Of a stretch of DNA of 64,000 bases, positions 8,413 through 18,266 are shown piece by piece. The DNA comes from Pelagihabitans pacificus (GTDB lineage: Bacteria; Bacteroidota; Bacteroidia; Flavobacteriales; Flavobacteriaceae): the NCBI RefSeq assembly GCF_009371985.2, contig NZ_VIKU02000007.1, positions 1 to 64,000 of the forward strand. The letters run 5' to 3'. A program made the position numbers and the translations under genes. Numbering within the stretch: position 1 is the stretch's first letter; each line of letters opens with the position of its first letter. The notes beneath the pieces were generated by a model. That model was not told the DNA's origin. It did not search any database and worked only from the letters and a program-made list of their open reading frames with translations.

Positions 8413-9222
8413 TCATTTAAAAGTCGTTACCCCAAATTTTGCTGCTTCCTCTTTGGCCAGGGGCGCCCAAGCGGTCAAATTTTGAATACGTGTATCATTG
8501 GATGGGTGCGTGCTCAAAAACTCCGGTGGAGCCTGCCCCCCGCTTTTGGCTTTCATGCGTCTCCAGAGATCTGCGGCCTCATCGGGATTGTATCCGGCGA
8601 TGGCCATAATTTGTAATCCAATACGATCGGCCTCGGTCTCGTGACTTCGACTAAAAGGCAACATGAGTCCAACCGTGGAACCAACACCATATGCCTGATT
8701 AAATGTATTGCGGGTGCGTTCATCTTTAATGGCGATATTGCCGGCAACCGCCCCTAGTTGTTGTAATGTGCCGGCGCTCATGCGTTGCGCACCGTGATCG
8801 GCCAAGGCGTGAGCCACCTCATGGCCCATGACAACCGCCACACCTGTTTCAGTTTGTGTTATAGGTAAAATTCCGGTGTAAAATACAATCTTGCCGCCGG
8901 GCATACACCAAGCGTTCACGGTTTCATCCTTGACCAGATTATATTCCCACTGGTAATCCTTTAAATATCCCGGATATCCGTTCGCTGTGAGCCATCTTTC
9001 GGCTGCGGAAGAGATACGCTGGCCTACCTTGGTAATCATTTGTGCCTCCGCACCACTTTCTACAACATTGTTCTCGCTTAAAAACTGATCGTACTGGGCA
9101 AAAGCCATGGGAAAAATTTGACTGTTGCCATAAAAATTCAACATCTTCTTCCCTGTGAACGGGTTGGTCTTACAGGCGACGACACTTAGAAAAATCGCCA
9201 GAGCCAAAACTATTTTTTTCAT
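8413..9222 (-). CDS. M48-family metalloprotease lipoprotein
   Basis: A 269-residue protein. The signal peptide ends in the lipobox VVAC (Cys17). The catalytic zinc motif HEVAH is at about residues 134-138, and the third zinc ligand is in SHETEADRIGLQIMAIAGY about 55 residues later. These are the hallmarks of the M48 peptidases of the LoiP/BepA/YcaL group, which act in the periplasm on misassembled outer-membrane proteins. The length and the absence of a TPR tail fit the short LoiP-like type. It follows the GH31 gene by 35 bases on the same strand and may be cotranscribed, though its role is probably envelope quality control rather than glucan metabolism. Confidence 0.9.
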   Translation of the reverse strand: MKKIVLALAIFLSVVACKTNPFTGKKMLNFYGNSQIFPMAFAQYDQFLSENNVVESGAEAQMITKVGQRISSAAERWLTANGYPGYLKDYQWEYNLVKDETVNAWCMPGGKIVFYTGILPITQTETGVAVVMGHEVAHALADHGAQRMSAGTLQQLGAVAGNIAIKDERTRNTFNQAYGVGSTVGLMLPFSRSHETEADRIGLQIMAIAGYNPDEAADLWRRMKAKSGGQAPPEFLSTHPSNDTRIQNLTAWAPLAKEEAAKFGVTTFK

Positions 9223-9257
9223 TTTTTATCGTGTTTAGTACTTGAAAAATACGAAAA

Positions 9258-11657
9258 TTATTTCCCTACGATATGTAGTTCGGTAAAATTTTTGTCCACT
9301 ATGAGCGAGTTGTTACCGTTAATTTTCAAATCTTTCAAAGCCACCTTTTCATTGTCAATTTCTATGCCACTAATCTTGAAGGGAAGTCCGTGAAAATTGA
9401 ATTTGAATGATTCATAGGGTGTGATAAACGCACCGTCTTTGTGCTGTTGAATAATCAATTCCTTTGGTTTCCCTATCAGTTTGAACTTTCGAAGGCTATA
9501 CTTTCCTTGGGTATAATCGAACCCTTCCTGGCTATCTTCGTATACCGAGGACAATTCTACTCCCTCTTTGTAGTAAAGGTCTAAAACCAACTCTTCGATT
9601 TGCACCTCTCCCACGTACTGTTGAACAGGATATTTTGGAATTATCGCTCCTTCCTTGATGAACAAGGGCATTTTATCCAAATCCGCAGCTACCCATTTTT
9701 CCTTCCCGCCAACGATAACCTCCTCGGTCCAGAAGTCGTACCATTTCCCTCTCGGAATGTACATGCGTCTCCCCTGGGCGTTCGGTTCCTGTACCGGGCA
9801 CACCAATATATGGTCTCCAAAGATAAACTCATCGGTTCTGAAATGGGTTTGGCTATCCTCTTGGTCGTAATACACCAATGACTGCAGCATCGGAATTCCA
9901 TGTGTGGTATACTGATAGAACATCGTATACAGATATGGAAGCAATTGATACCTCAATTCAATGAACTTTCGAACAATATCGGTTACCTCGGTACCGAACG
10001 ACCACGGTTCTTGGTCTCCATGATCTCCACTGGAATGCACCCTGCAAAATGGATGGAAAACCCCTAACTGTACCCAGCGCGCAAATAGTTCCCCGTTGGG
10101 CTGTTCGGCAAAACCACCGATGTCCGAGCCCACAAACGAATAGCCGCTCATACACATACGCTGCATTTGCACGTTGGCGATCCACAAATGTTCCCATGTC
10201 GCGACATTGTCGCCAGTCCACGTGGAGGAATATCGTTGGGTACCGGCAAAAGCGGCCCTGGTAATTACAAAGGGCCTTTTAGGGTAGACGTATTTCTTAA
10301 CACCTTCATAGGTGGCACGTACCATCTGCATGCCGTACACATTATGTGCCTTGCGGTGCGTACAAGGGTGGCCATCAAAATTATGCCGCGTATCCAAAGG
10401 AGCGGTTTTTGAAGGCACCTCCATCACCGCAGGTTCGTTCATATCGTTCCAAACGGCATCGACTCCCATCTCGGCCATGAATTCCTTGTACAATTCCGCC
10501 CACCATGCCCTTACGTCAGGGTTCGTAAAATCGGGGAAGTTGCATTCTCCTGGCCATACCTTTCCATGCATATAGGGGCCATCTCCGCGCCTACAGAAAT
10601 AGCCTTTCTCCATGGCTTCTTGATATACCCAATAATCCTTGTCTATCTTGATTCCCGGATCGATCATCACGACGGTCTTAAAGCCATCTTCCTTTAACTC
10701 CTTCATCATGCGTTTTGGCTCGGGAAAATGATCTTTATCCCAGGTAAAGCAACGAAATCCGTCCATATAATCGATATCCAAATAGATGGCGTCACAAGGG
10801 ATACGAAGTTCCCTGAACTGTTTTGCTATTTCCTTAACCCTACTTTCCGGGAAATAACTCCATTTTGATTGATGGTATCCTAGCGCCCACAATGGTGGTA
10901 GCTCGGGCGTTCCCGTTAAATCGGTATACAGGCGAACGACCTTTGAAATATCGGGACCAAAAAAGAAATAATAGTTCATCTCGCCACCATCTGCCCAAAA
11001 GCTGGTTACATTTCGCCGTTCATGGGCAAAATCGAAATAGGAACGAAACGTATTGTCAAAGAAGATACCATAGGCCTTATTTTGGTGAAGTCCTATATAA
11101 AATGGAATAGCCTTGTACAAGGGGTCTTGGTCCTTACCATAGGCGTATTGGTCGGTAACCCAGTTGTTGACCCTTTTGCCTTTTAGGTTCAAATGGGTGG
11201 CTTTATCGCCCATACCGTAAAAGCTCTCGCCCGTCTGGGTTATCTTGCTCATCTTAACGGTATTTCCACCATACTCGTAGTTCTCTTCCCAGTGAAAACC
11301 TATTTCGTCTTCGTTGAAGATATTACCCTCAAGGTCCGATATCTGGATTCGTAAGCTGGCCTTATCGACCAATATTTTCACTCGGGTAGTCTCAATATAA
11401 TACTCATTATCGGTCTCTGTGACCTCCAAGCGATTGTAACCCCTACTGGCATCTTCGCTTACCGCGTATGAGAAGTCGGGTTCGAAGGTATGACCGGTAG
11501 CGTATCGAAAACGGATTGTGCTATTACGCATAACCGTAATTTGGAGAATGACGCCGTTTTCCGTGGTAAAATAAAGTTTGTCGGTGTCTTGCTTAAAATC
11601 TATTATTTGGTTGGGGTATAGATTCCCTTTGTATTCCAGTTCAGTATTCGTGATCAT
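9258..11657 (-). CDS. GH31 alpha-glucosidase family protein, cytoplasmic
   Basis: A 799-residue glycoside hydrolase family 31 enzyme with an N-terminal beta-sandwich (about 1-245), a catalytic (beta/alpha)8 barrel (about 250-600) and a DUF5110-like C-terminal sheet region. The nucleophile is Asp405 in WNDMNEP and the acid/base is Asp483 in TGDN. There is no signal peptide, so it should act in the cytoplasm on alpha-glucosides or malto-oligosaccharide ends. It is the fourth gene after glgE, maltokinase and glgB on the same strand (101 bases after glgB), which argues for a role in trimming the alpha-glucan made by those enzymes. Alpha-xylosidase activity also occurs in GH31 and cannot be excluded. 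Confidence 0.93.
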   Translation of the reverse strand: MITNTELEYKGNLYPNQIIDFKQDTDKLYFTTENGVILQITVMRNSTIRFRYATGHTFEPDFSYAVSEDASRGYNRLEVTETDNEYYIETTRVKILVDKASLRIQISDLEGNIFNEDEIGFHWEENYEYGGNTVKMSKITQTGESFYGMGDKATHLNLKGKRVNNWVTDQYAYGKDQDPLYKAIPFYIGLHQNKAYGIFFDNTFRSYFDFAHERRNVTSFWADGGEMNYYFFFGPDISKVVRLYTDLTGTPELPPLWALGYHQSKWSYFPESRVKEIAKQFRELRIPCDAIYLDIDYMDGFRCFTWDKDHFPEPKRMMKELKEDGFKTVVMIDPGIKIDKDYWVYQEAMEKGYFCRRGDGPYMHGKVWPGECNFPDFTNPDVRAWWAELYKEFMAEMGVDAVWNDMNEPAVMEVPSKTAPLDTRHNFDGHPCTHRKAHNVYGMQMVRATYEGVKKYVYPKRPFVITRAAFAGTQRYSSTWTGDNVATWEHLWIANVQMQRMCMSGYSFVGSDIGGFAEQPNGELFARWVQLGVFHPFCRVHSSGDHGDQEPWSFGTEVTDIVRKFIELRYQLLPYLYTMFYQYTTHGIPMLQSLVYYDQEDSQTHFRTDEFIFGDHILVCPVQEPNAQGRRMYIPRGKWYDFWTEEVIVGGKEKWVAADLDKMPLFIKEGAIIPKYPVQQYVGEVQIEELVLDLYYKEGVELSSVYEDSQEGFDYTQGKYSLRKFKLIGKPKELIIQQHKDGAFITPYESFKFNFHGLPFKISGIEIDNEKVALKDLKINGNNSLIVDKNFTELHIVGK

Positions 11658-11758
11658 AACAATGTATCAATTGGGAAACGCAAAAAAAGCACTTTAAAAC
11701 CTAAAAATGAAAAGATATCATGTGGAATTGACGACTATTACATTTTCTTCGACCAACG

Positions 11759-13657
11759 CTACTCAAAAATGACAATACTCAAAGGCGGCAGCGTCATTTC
11801 GACCGATTTTTTATGACCATGCCAAGGAGTATTTTGCAATTTTGAAATATCGGATGCCATTCCAGACCCTCCGTACTTCTTGTCATCGCTATTGAAGATT
11901 TCCTTCGGCTGTCCCGATTTTTTAGGGACACCTATTCGATATTTCTCGCGGGGGGTCGGAGTGAGATTCAGGGCTATATAGATATCGTTTTTGGGGTCGT
12001 TCCCTTTTCGGATATAGGTCAGCACGCAGTTCTCGTGGTCCCCGTAGTCGATCCATTGGAAGCCTTCCGGGCTGAACTGTCTTTCATACAAGGCTGGGTA
12101 GTTTTTGTACAGCTTGTTCAACTCCTTGATGGTCTCCTGTATGCCCGCATGTCCTTCATACTGGGTAAGATGCCAGTCCAGACTTTCTTGGAAATTCCAT
12201 TCGGAAGTCTGCCCGAATTCTCCACCCATAAAAATGAGATTGGTGCCGGGATGCGTGAACATATAGCCGTACAGCAGTCGCAGATTGGCAAATCGCTGCC
12301 ATTCATCACCGGGCATTCGATACACCAATGATTGTTTGCCATAGACGACCTCATCGTGCGAAAACGGAAGCATAAAGTTCTCGGTAAAAGCATAGGTCAT
12401 ACTAAAGGTGAGGTCATTTTGATGGTATTTGCGATATACGGGGTCTTTTTTGAAATATTCCAAGGTATCGTGCATCCAACCCATCATCCATTTCATACCA
12501 AAACCCAGTCCTCCTAAATTCACGGGTTTGGAAACCCCGGTAAACGCGGTCGATTCTTCGGCGATGGTCTGTACATCAGGGAAATTTCCATAGACAGTTT
12601 CGTTCAATTCCCGAATAAAGCTCATCGCTTCCAGATTTTCATTGTTCCCGTACATATTCGGCTCCCATTCCCCTTCCTCCCTGGAGTAATCCAAGTACAG
12701 CATAGAAGCTACCGCATCGACCCTTAGGGCATCGGCATGATAGTGATCCAACCAGAATAGCGCATTGCTAATCAGGAACGCCCGAACCTCATTTCTGCCG
12801 TAGTTGAAAATGAGGCTCTTCCAATCAGGGTGATAGCCCCTTCGCCTGTCGGGATGTTCATAGAGGTGTGATCCATCAAAGAATCCAAGTCCGTGGGCAT
12901 CTTCCGGAAAATGCGAGGGTACCCAGTCCAAGATGACCCCGATGTTGTTCTGGTGTAGCTTGTCGACCAACAATTTAAAACCTTCCGGTTCGCCAAATCG
13001 CGATGTGGGAGCAAAATACCCCGTGAGTTGGTACCCCCATGAGGGATCGTACGGATATTCCATAACAGGCATAAACTCTACGTGGGTGAATCCCATCTCC
13101 TTTACATAGTTCACCAAATCGACCGCTAGCTCGTGATAGGATAAGAATTCGTTTCCCTCCTTCCGTTTCCAGGAACCTAGATGCACTTCATAAACCGAGA
13201 AAGGGGCGTCCAAGGCATTATTCGCCTTTCGGTTTTCCATCCATTTTTTATCCTTCCATCTATACGTCCCGTCCCACACGATCGATGCCGTATGCGGGGG
13301 TTTTTCGCAATATCGGGCAAACGGGTCGGCCTTTTCGGTGGCAACACCGTGGTTATGGGAACGGATATAATATTTGTAGACTTCACCTTTGCCTACATTG
13401 GGGATAAATCCCTCCCAAATGCCACTCTCGTCCCAGCGCACATTCAACGGGTGTTCGTGATCCAACCAGTAGTTAAAGTCACCGATTACCGAAACGGACT
13501 TCGCGGTCGGGGCCCAAACGGCAAAATAGGTTCCTTCCACCCCATCGACCTCCATCGGATGTGACCCCAATTTTTCGTAGAGTTTAAAATGCTTCCCGGA
13601 TTTAAAGAGGTTTATATCAAAGTCAGTAAATAAACTGTGTGGTATTACTTTACCCAT
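11759..13657 (-). CDS. glgB: 1,4-alpha-glucan branching enzyme
   Basis: A 632-residue GH13 branching enzyme of normal length. It has an N-terminal CBM48 domain (about 25-125, with GTYFAVWAPTAKSVSVIGDFN) and then the barrel with YEVHLGSWKR and the region I-IV motifs: DWVPSHF, ALRVDAVASM (nucleophile Asp314), TIAEEST (acid/base Glu367) and FSHDEV (His434-Asp435). It transfers short alpha-1,4 chains to make alpha-1,6 branches in glycogen. It lies between maltokinase (130 bases upstream) and GH31, which matches the GlgE route in which GlgE elongates and GlgB branches. Confidence 0.97.
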   Translation of the reverse strand: MGKVIPHSLFTDFDINLFKSGKHFKLYEKLGSHPMEVDGVEGTYFAVWAPTAKSVSVIGDFNYWLDHEHPLNVRWDESGIWEGFIPNVGKGEVYKYYIRSHNHGVATEKADPFARYCEKPPHTASIVWDGTYRWKDKKWMENRKANNALDAPFSVYEVHLGSWKRKEGNEFLSYHELAVDLVNYVKEMGFTHVEFMPVMEYPYDPSWGYQLTGYFAPTSRFGEPEGFKLLVDKLHQNNIGVILDWVPSHFPEDAHGLGFFDGSHLYEHPDRRRGYHPDWKSLIFNYGRNEVRAFLISNALFWLDHYHADALRVDAVASMLYLDYSREEGEWEPNMYGNNENLEAMSFIRELNETVYGNFPDVQTIAEESTAFTGVSKPVNLGGLGFGMKWMMGWMHDTLEYFKKDPVYRKYHQNDLTFSMTYAFTENFMLPFSHDEVVYGKQSLVYRMPGDEWQRFANLRLLYGYMFTHPGTNLIFMGGEFGQTSEWNFQESLDWHLTQYEGHAGIQETIKELNKLYKNYPALYERQFSPEGFQWIDYGDHENCVLTYIRKGNDPKNDIYIALNLTPTPREKYRIGVPKKSGQPKEIFNSDDKKYGGSGMASDISKLQNTPWHGHKKSVEMTLPPLSIVIFE

Positions 13658-13787
13658 ATTTTTTATTTTTTTCTAGTTGATGCATTTTATCGGTATTATG
13701 TCTTCGTGGTCTACAGGGCTTTCGACCCGTACTGGTATTCGTCCTATACAGCCCTAGTTGCCATACCAACACTGGTCGGTGGAGCGG

Positions 13788-15422
13788 TTACCACTTGTCA
13801 TTGATAATCCCCAAAATACCTTCGAGCGGAATGACCGCCCAACTGGGTCTCGAGTTCATTTCATAGCCGAGTTCGTATACGGCCTTTTCGAGCATACAGT
13901 ACTTTAAAATGAAAATACGTTCCTGCCGATACCCGATGTTCAGGTTATTGGCCTGAATAATGGTTACATAGGACTCCAAGAAAACCCCGATAAAAAATTT
14001 ATACAAGATTTCACCGGCCTTAAAGAGATTCTCCTGGGAATACGGGTATTTTTCCCCATTATTGAAAATAGTCGCATAGATCGCATAGTGGAAAGATCTG
14101 AAAATCCCGGCTACGTCTTTTAAGGGAGGATGCTTTACCTTTCGATCGCGAATGGTACTCTCGGGTTCTCCCTCAAAATCCAGCAGATAAAAATCATCGC
14201 CTTGCACTAAAATCTGCCCCAAGTGATAATCGCCATGGATCCGTATACGCTCACCTTTGAGCTTTGTCCAATCGAATTGTACAAAACGTCTTCGAATTTC
14301 GTTTTTTCGTTCCAAAAATTCCTTGACCAATTCTGCCGCCCGCCCTTCCAATTTGTGTAAGTTGTTCTCCACACTGTTCAAGCGATTTTGAAATTGGTAC
14401 AACAACCGATTCTTCAACCATACCTCATAATCACTGTTAAAATGTTTTGGTGTAAATGCAGTATCCTCGAACTCGGAGCCCAGGGCTACGTGCATTTCAG
14501 CGGTACGCCTCGCCATGATCTGTAACCTTAAAAAGATACTAAGTCCGGCCCAATCGATGATTTCCGGAGGAACATCCTTTATCTTCAAACGTTCGAACAA
14601 TTCGGTCGACGGTAATCGATCAACATTAATTTTTTTATACTCCAAATTACTAAAGACCTTATCGACTTCTTTTAACATAAAGTCCCAGGCGTCGCCTTCG
14701 TTGGGTACCAGTTTTTGTAAGAGCGCAATGGTAATGTTATCATTGTCCTTGTCGAGGATACTGATGCTTCCCAAATAGGCGGGAGTATTCTTAAAACCCT
14801 TTTTCTCAGATAGGAACTGGCTCATTTCGAAGTCAGGGTTTTTGTCGGGGTAGATTCTTCGGAAAAACTTGATGACCGAGGAGTCATTATAAATAATCGA
14901 AGTGTTGCTTTGTTCCATCCCCATAAATCTCGAAGACTCATAGGCAGTGTCGGTAAAATAGGAGCTCTTATGATAACGTACGGGCGTTAAATCGTTTGGT
15001 ACGGAAGTCATGATGCGTTCAAATACCAACTTTCTAAAGGCTTCCAGATTTATGGCATCAATGATATAACCGGCCTGTCCACTGATGGTCAGGGGTAGTA
15101 TTCTTTCTTCTTTGGCAAAACTCCCGTCAGTTACAAAAGCGATGGGAAGAAAGTAATGTTGATAAAAGGCTTCATTAAAATTCACCTCTAGCAATAATCC
15201 ATAATACACCTCACCATGTTGCTGAATTCTGAAGTATTGGTGAAGTTCTATGTACTTTAAACTGCTCGATTTACCCCCATACCAACGCTGCCTCAATATG
15301 TAGTCTTCCAACACGTCTGATAAAAACACCTTGATAAACGCTGGATCGTCCAACAGATTCTCCCAGTTCGAATCGAAGACATATGGTGGGCGTAGTAGTT
15401 TTTCAGACTTTTTTTTAGACAT
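13788..15422 (-). CDS. mak: Maltokinase
   Basis: A 544-residue protein with the maltokinase N-terminal cap (about 20-130, including RQRWYGGKS) and a kinase fold related to aminoglycoside phosphotransferases. The catalytic loop is HGDYHLGQ (His396-Asp398) and the metal-binding motif is LLDFEGEP (Asp415), both specific for maltokinases (Pep2). It makes maltose-1-phosphate from maltose and ATP. It starts 2 bases after the glgE stop codon, so the two are surely cotranscribed, and its product is the GlgE substrate. In many bacteria a trehalose synthase (TreS) is fused or adjacent; this protein has no TreS domain. It is somewhat longer than actinobacterial enzymes. Confidence 0.92.
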   Translation of the reverse strand: MSKKKSEKLLRPPYVFDSNWENLLDDPAFIKVFLSDVLEDYILRQRWYGGKSSSLKYIELHQYFRIQQHGEVYYGLLLEVNFNEAFYQHYFLPIAFVTDGSFAKEERILPLTISGQAGYIIDAINLEAFRKLVFERIMTSVPNDLTPVRYHKSSYFTDTAYESSRFMGMEQSNTSIIYNDSSVIKFFRRIYPDKNPDFEMSQFLSEKKGFKNTPAYLGSISILDKDNDNITIALLQKLVPNEGDAWDFMLKEVDKVFSNLEYKKINVDRLPSTELFERLKIKDVPPEIIDWAGLSIFLRLQIMARRTAEMHVALGSEFEDTAFTPKHFNSDYEVWLKNRLLYQFQNRLNSVENNLHKLEGRAAELVKEFLERKNEIRRRFVQFDWTKLKGERIRIHGDYHLGQILVQGDDFYLLDFEGEPESTIRDRKVKHPPLKDVAGIFRSFHYAIYATIFNNGEKYPYSQENLFKAGEILYKFFIGVFLESYVTIIQANNLNIGYRQERIFILKYCMLEKAVYELGYEMNSRPSWAVIPLEGILGIINDKW

Positions 15423-15424
15423 CT

Positions 15425-17362
15425 CTATTTCCTAATATGGAACAGGTGAAAGGGAAGATTGGGACTTAATTCCACGTAGTTCCATTCACTGTTCCAAATG
15501 TAGCTATTATTACTGATCATATCGAACAATTGAACCGCCTCCCCATGATGTATTCCCAATTGGGACATTGGCAACTGAACATGGCCTATTTGCGTATGGT
15601 GTGGGTCAAGGCTAATGACCAATAAGGTCTCATCGGTTCGGTCATCGCTCCATTTATAAAAGGCAATCAGGTTTTCATTTTCAACGGCACAGAATTGAAT
15701 ATTGTTCGTTTGCTGCAGCGAAGCATGTTCTTTTCGTACCGCATTTATTTGGGAAATGAGATACGTTAGTTTGTTCTCGGCACTCCAGTCCCAATGTCGT
15801 ATTTCATATTTCTCCGAGTTCAAGTACTCTTCCTTTCCGGGCATGGCATCGGTCACCATGTATTCGAACACTGGGCCATAAATACCCAAATTACCACTTA
15901 AGGTGGCCGCCAGTGCGTAGCGTATCAAGTGCATGGCATCATTGGCTCCTTGAAGGTGGTACGGATTAATATCAGGTGTATTCGGCCAAAAATTCGGCCG
16001 AAAGTATTCTTTCATCTCCGACTGGGTCAACTCGACCATATACTCTATCAACTCGTGTTTCCTTACCCGCCAGGTGAAGTAGGTGTACGATTGCGAAAAG
16101 CCTTGTTTGGCCAATTGTTGCATTACCTTCGGACGCGAAAAAGCCTCTGCCAAAAAGAGCACGTCGGGATGTTCTTTCTTCACCTGCATCATCAACCAGT
16201 TCCAAAAGTAATAGGGCTTGGTATGCGGGTTATCTACCCGAAATATGCGTACGCCGCAGTGTACCCAATGCAGGGTGATGCTCAAAAGTTCGGCCCACAG
16301 CTCTTTATAGGCTTTGGATTCGAAATAGAAGTTAACGATGTCCTGGTATTTCTTCGGCGGGTTTTCCGCATACTGGATGGTTCCATCGGGTCTTTGCCGG
16401 AACCATTCAGGATGTTCGGTGATGTACGGATGGTCGGGTGCCGCTTGAAATGCGAGGTCCATCGCGACTTCAATACCCATTTCCTTTGCCTGCCCGACCA
16501 AGGCCTTGAAGTCTTTCTCTGTACCTAATTCAGGATGAACGGCCTTATGCCCCCCATACCTGGAACCTATCGCCCATGGCACTCCCGAATCTCCCTCTTG
16601 GGCTTCGACCGCATTATTCTTTCCCTTTCGGTTTACCTCCCCTATGGGATGAATAGGTGGAAAATAGAGCACGTCGAAGCCCATATCGGCAATTCTCGGA
16701 AGCAGCCTGTTACAATCCCTAAAAGTCCCGTGCTTGTGTGGTTCTGGTGAAGCAGACCTTGGAAAAAACTCATACCATGTGCTAAAGTTGGCCTTTTTTC
16801 TATCTACATATACTTGGAGCAGATGGCTTTTGTTGGCTAAACTACGTTGTGGAAAATCAAGGAACAATCGATGCAGCTTTTCAGAGGTGGCCTCTTGTAC
16901 TGCCGCCTCGTATTTATCTTCGTCTTGAAAGAGCCGTATCGTTTTTTTGAGGTAAGGGTCCATTTTTTTGGATGCCTTTTTCAGCAGAAACTTCACATAC
17001 TGCACCCCATCCAATAATTCGCTCCTTACATACTGTCCATCTTTTAGTTTGGCCTCGATACCATGCTGCCAATTCAGGGCATGGTCTACCCAGCCACGTA
17101 TCTGATACTCGTAAAATCCCTGTTTGGTCACTGAGAATGAGGCATTGAAGACATCTTGGCCCAAATGCGCCATCCTGATTGTTTGTGGCTCCCTGTCATT
17201 TTCATGTTTGAAAAGTATCTCAGCCTCTACTACATCGTGTCCGTCGGCCAATACATCGGCATAGACCGTAATCTTTTCCCCAACGACCCGCTTAATAAAA
17301 AAAGCCCCTCCCTGGAGCTGTGGTGACACATTTTCGATGACCACCCGTTGCTGTCTCAGCAT
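15425..17362 (-). CDS. glgE: Alpha-1,4-glucan:maltose-1-phosphate maltosyltransferase
   Basis: A 645-residue GH13 subfamily 3 enzyme. The N-terminal beta-sandwich domain (about 1-110) opens with RVVIENVSPQLQGG, a family signature. The barrel contains FPPIHPIGEVNRKGKNN, the nucleophile Asp377 in FRVDNPHTKP and the acid/base Glu406 in FLAEAFSRPK. GlgE uses maltose-1-phosphate to extend linear alpha-1,4-glucan in the cytoplasm. It is the first gene of a minus-strand run glgE-mak-glgB-GH31. About 200 bases separate its start from the divergent collagen-like lipoprotein gene, so its promoter should lie there, although no clear TAnnTTTG element was found on this strand. Confidence 0.96.
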   Translation of the reverse strand: MLRQQRVVIENVSPQLQGGAFFIKRVVGEKITVYADVLADGHDVVEAEILFKHENDREPQTIRMAHLGQDVFNASFSVTKQGFYEYQIRGWVDHALNWQHGIEAKLKDGQYVRSELLDGVQYVKFLLKKASKKMDPYLKKTIRLFQDEDKYEAAVQEATSEKLHRLFLDFPQRSLANKSHLLQVYVDRKKANFSTWYEFFPRSASPEPHKHGTFRDCNRLLPRIADMGFDVLYFPPIHPIGEVNRKGKNNAVEAQEGDSGVPWAIGSRYGGHKAVHPELGTEKDFKALVGQAKEMGIEVAMDLAFQAAPDHPYITEHPEWFRQRPDGTIQYAENPPKKYQDIVNFYFESKAYKELWAELLSITLHWVHCGVRIFRVDNPHTKPYYFWNWLMMQVKKEHPDVLFLAEAFSRPKVMQQLAKQGFSQSYTYFTWRVRKHELIEYMVELTQSEMKEYFRPNFWPNTPDINPYHLQGANDAMHLIRYALAATLSGNLGIYGPVFEYMVTDAMPGKEEYLNSEKYEIRHWDWSAENKLTYLISQINAVRKEHASLQQTNNIQFCAVENENLIAFYKWSDDRTDETLLVISLDPHHTQIGHVQLPMSQLGIHHGEAVQLFDMISNNSYIWNSEWNYVELSPNLPFHLFHIRK

Positions 17363-17564
17363 AAAGTTTACTTTTGATTGGTTGTGTTAAAAATAGGGAA
17401 TTACCGCTAATCTAAATGGCCCTTATTGATAATTTTTGACGATACCATGAAGATATACCGGCAAAAAAGCATTTTTGGAACGCTTTTTGAAAACGTTAAA
17501 AAAAATACATCGATAGGCTTCATGATGAAGTTGTATCGACAACATAATAGTAAAAACAGATACC

Positions 17565-18143
17565 ATGAAAAAAGCGACTTTAGTACTCGGAGCATTTTTA
17601 ACCCTATTTTTTATATCCTGCGAAGGACCACAAGGCCCTCCCGGATTTGATGGCTTGGATGGTCTTGACGGCCTAGATGGTCAGGATGGCATACAGGGAC
17701 AGGTTTTTGAAATCGAAGGGATAAATTTCGGTTATGATGCCGGTAGCAATCTATGGACCGCCTTGGAGACCTTTGCCGACTATACCAATTTTGAAATTTT
17801 TGAATCCGATGCCGTGTTGGTATATCGATTCGACGGGCAAATTGACCTAAGCGATGGCAGTACGGCCGATGCCTGGAGTCTTGTTCCCCAAAACTTCTTT
17901 GTTCCGGAGGGAACCATTCAATACACGGTAGCCCATACCTTTGTAGATTTCGAAATCTTCATTGACGGCAATTTTGATCTTTCGCTGCTTGATCCCATAT
18001 TCACCGACGATCAAATTTTCCGGGTAGTCATCGTTCCTAGTGAGTTCTTGCAGAACAACGATATCGACAAAAGCAACATTTCTTCCGTTATGGGAAAAAT
18101 GGGGCTCGAATTGAACGAGGTGCAAAAGATCCATATCGATTGA
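17565..18143 (+). CDS. Collagen-like repeat lipoprotein
   Basis: A 192-residue protein with a lipoprotein signal ending FISC (Cys19), followed at once by a short Gly-X-Y stretch (about 21-46: GPQGPPGFDG, then repeated GLDGLDG). The remaining 140 residues are acidic, lack Cys in the mature part and look beta-rich. Flavobacterial genomes carry many such collagen-like anchored proteins. The Gly-X-Y part may trimerise and hold the C-terminal domain away from the outer membrane. No enzyme motif is visible. It is a single gene with its own strong terminator. Confidence 0.75.
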   Translation: MKKATLVLGAFLTLFFISCEGPQGPPGFDGLDGLDGLDGQDGIQGQVFEIEGINFGYDAGSNLWTALETFADYTNFEIFESDAVLVYRFDGQIDLSDGSTADAWSLVPQNFFVPEGTIQYTVAHTFVDFEIFIDGNFDLSLLDPIFTDDQIFRVVIVPSEFLQNNDIDKSNISSVMGKMGLELNEVQKIHID

Positions 18144-18163
18144 ATACATTGTAAATAAACGTT

Positions 18164-18197
18164 AAACCCTGTCCTTAAAACAAGGACAGGGTTTTTT
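18164..18197 (+). terminator. Rho-independent terminator
   Basis: A perfect 13-base stem, AAACCCTGTCCTT (18164-18176) with AAGGACAGGGTTT (18182-18194), a five-base loop and a run of six Ts. It lies 20 bases after the collagen-like lipoprotein stop codon. Confidence 0.93.
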
Positions 18198-18213
18198 GTG
18201 TATGGGAATATGT

Positions 18214-18221
18214 TATTTTTG
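18214..18221 (+). promoter_or_regulatory. Bacteroidota-type -7 promoter element for msrB
   Basis: TATTTTTG matches the TAnnTTTG -7 consensus. A TTTG at 18195-18198 could serve as the -33 element, though the 15-base gap is a little short. It would leave a leader of about 40 bases to the msrB ATG. Confidence 0.5.
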
Positions 18222-18266
18222 AAAGGAAAAGAAAAACGATTCGACGAATACTGAAAATTGAAAAAT

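Noticed and set aside
15929-16528. A 199-codon plus-strand open frame opposite glgE
   Set aside because: It is the mirror of a strongly conserved coding region and has no family features or signal; glgE motifs on the other strand are unambiguous.
17565-17645. Gly-X-Y stretch as a possible tandem DNA repeat or phase-variable tract
   Set aside because: Only a few Gly-Leu-Asp units with synonymous differences; no homopolymer or exact tandem repeat that would slip.
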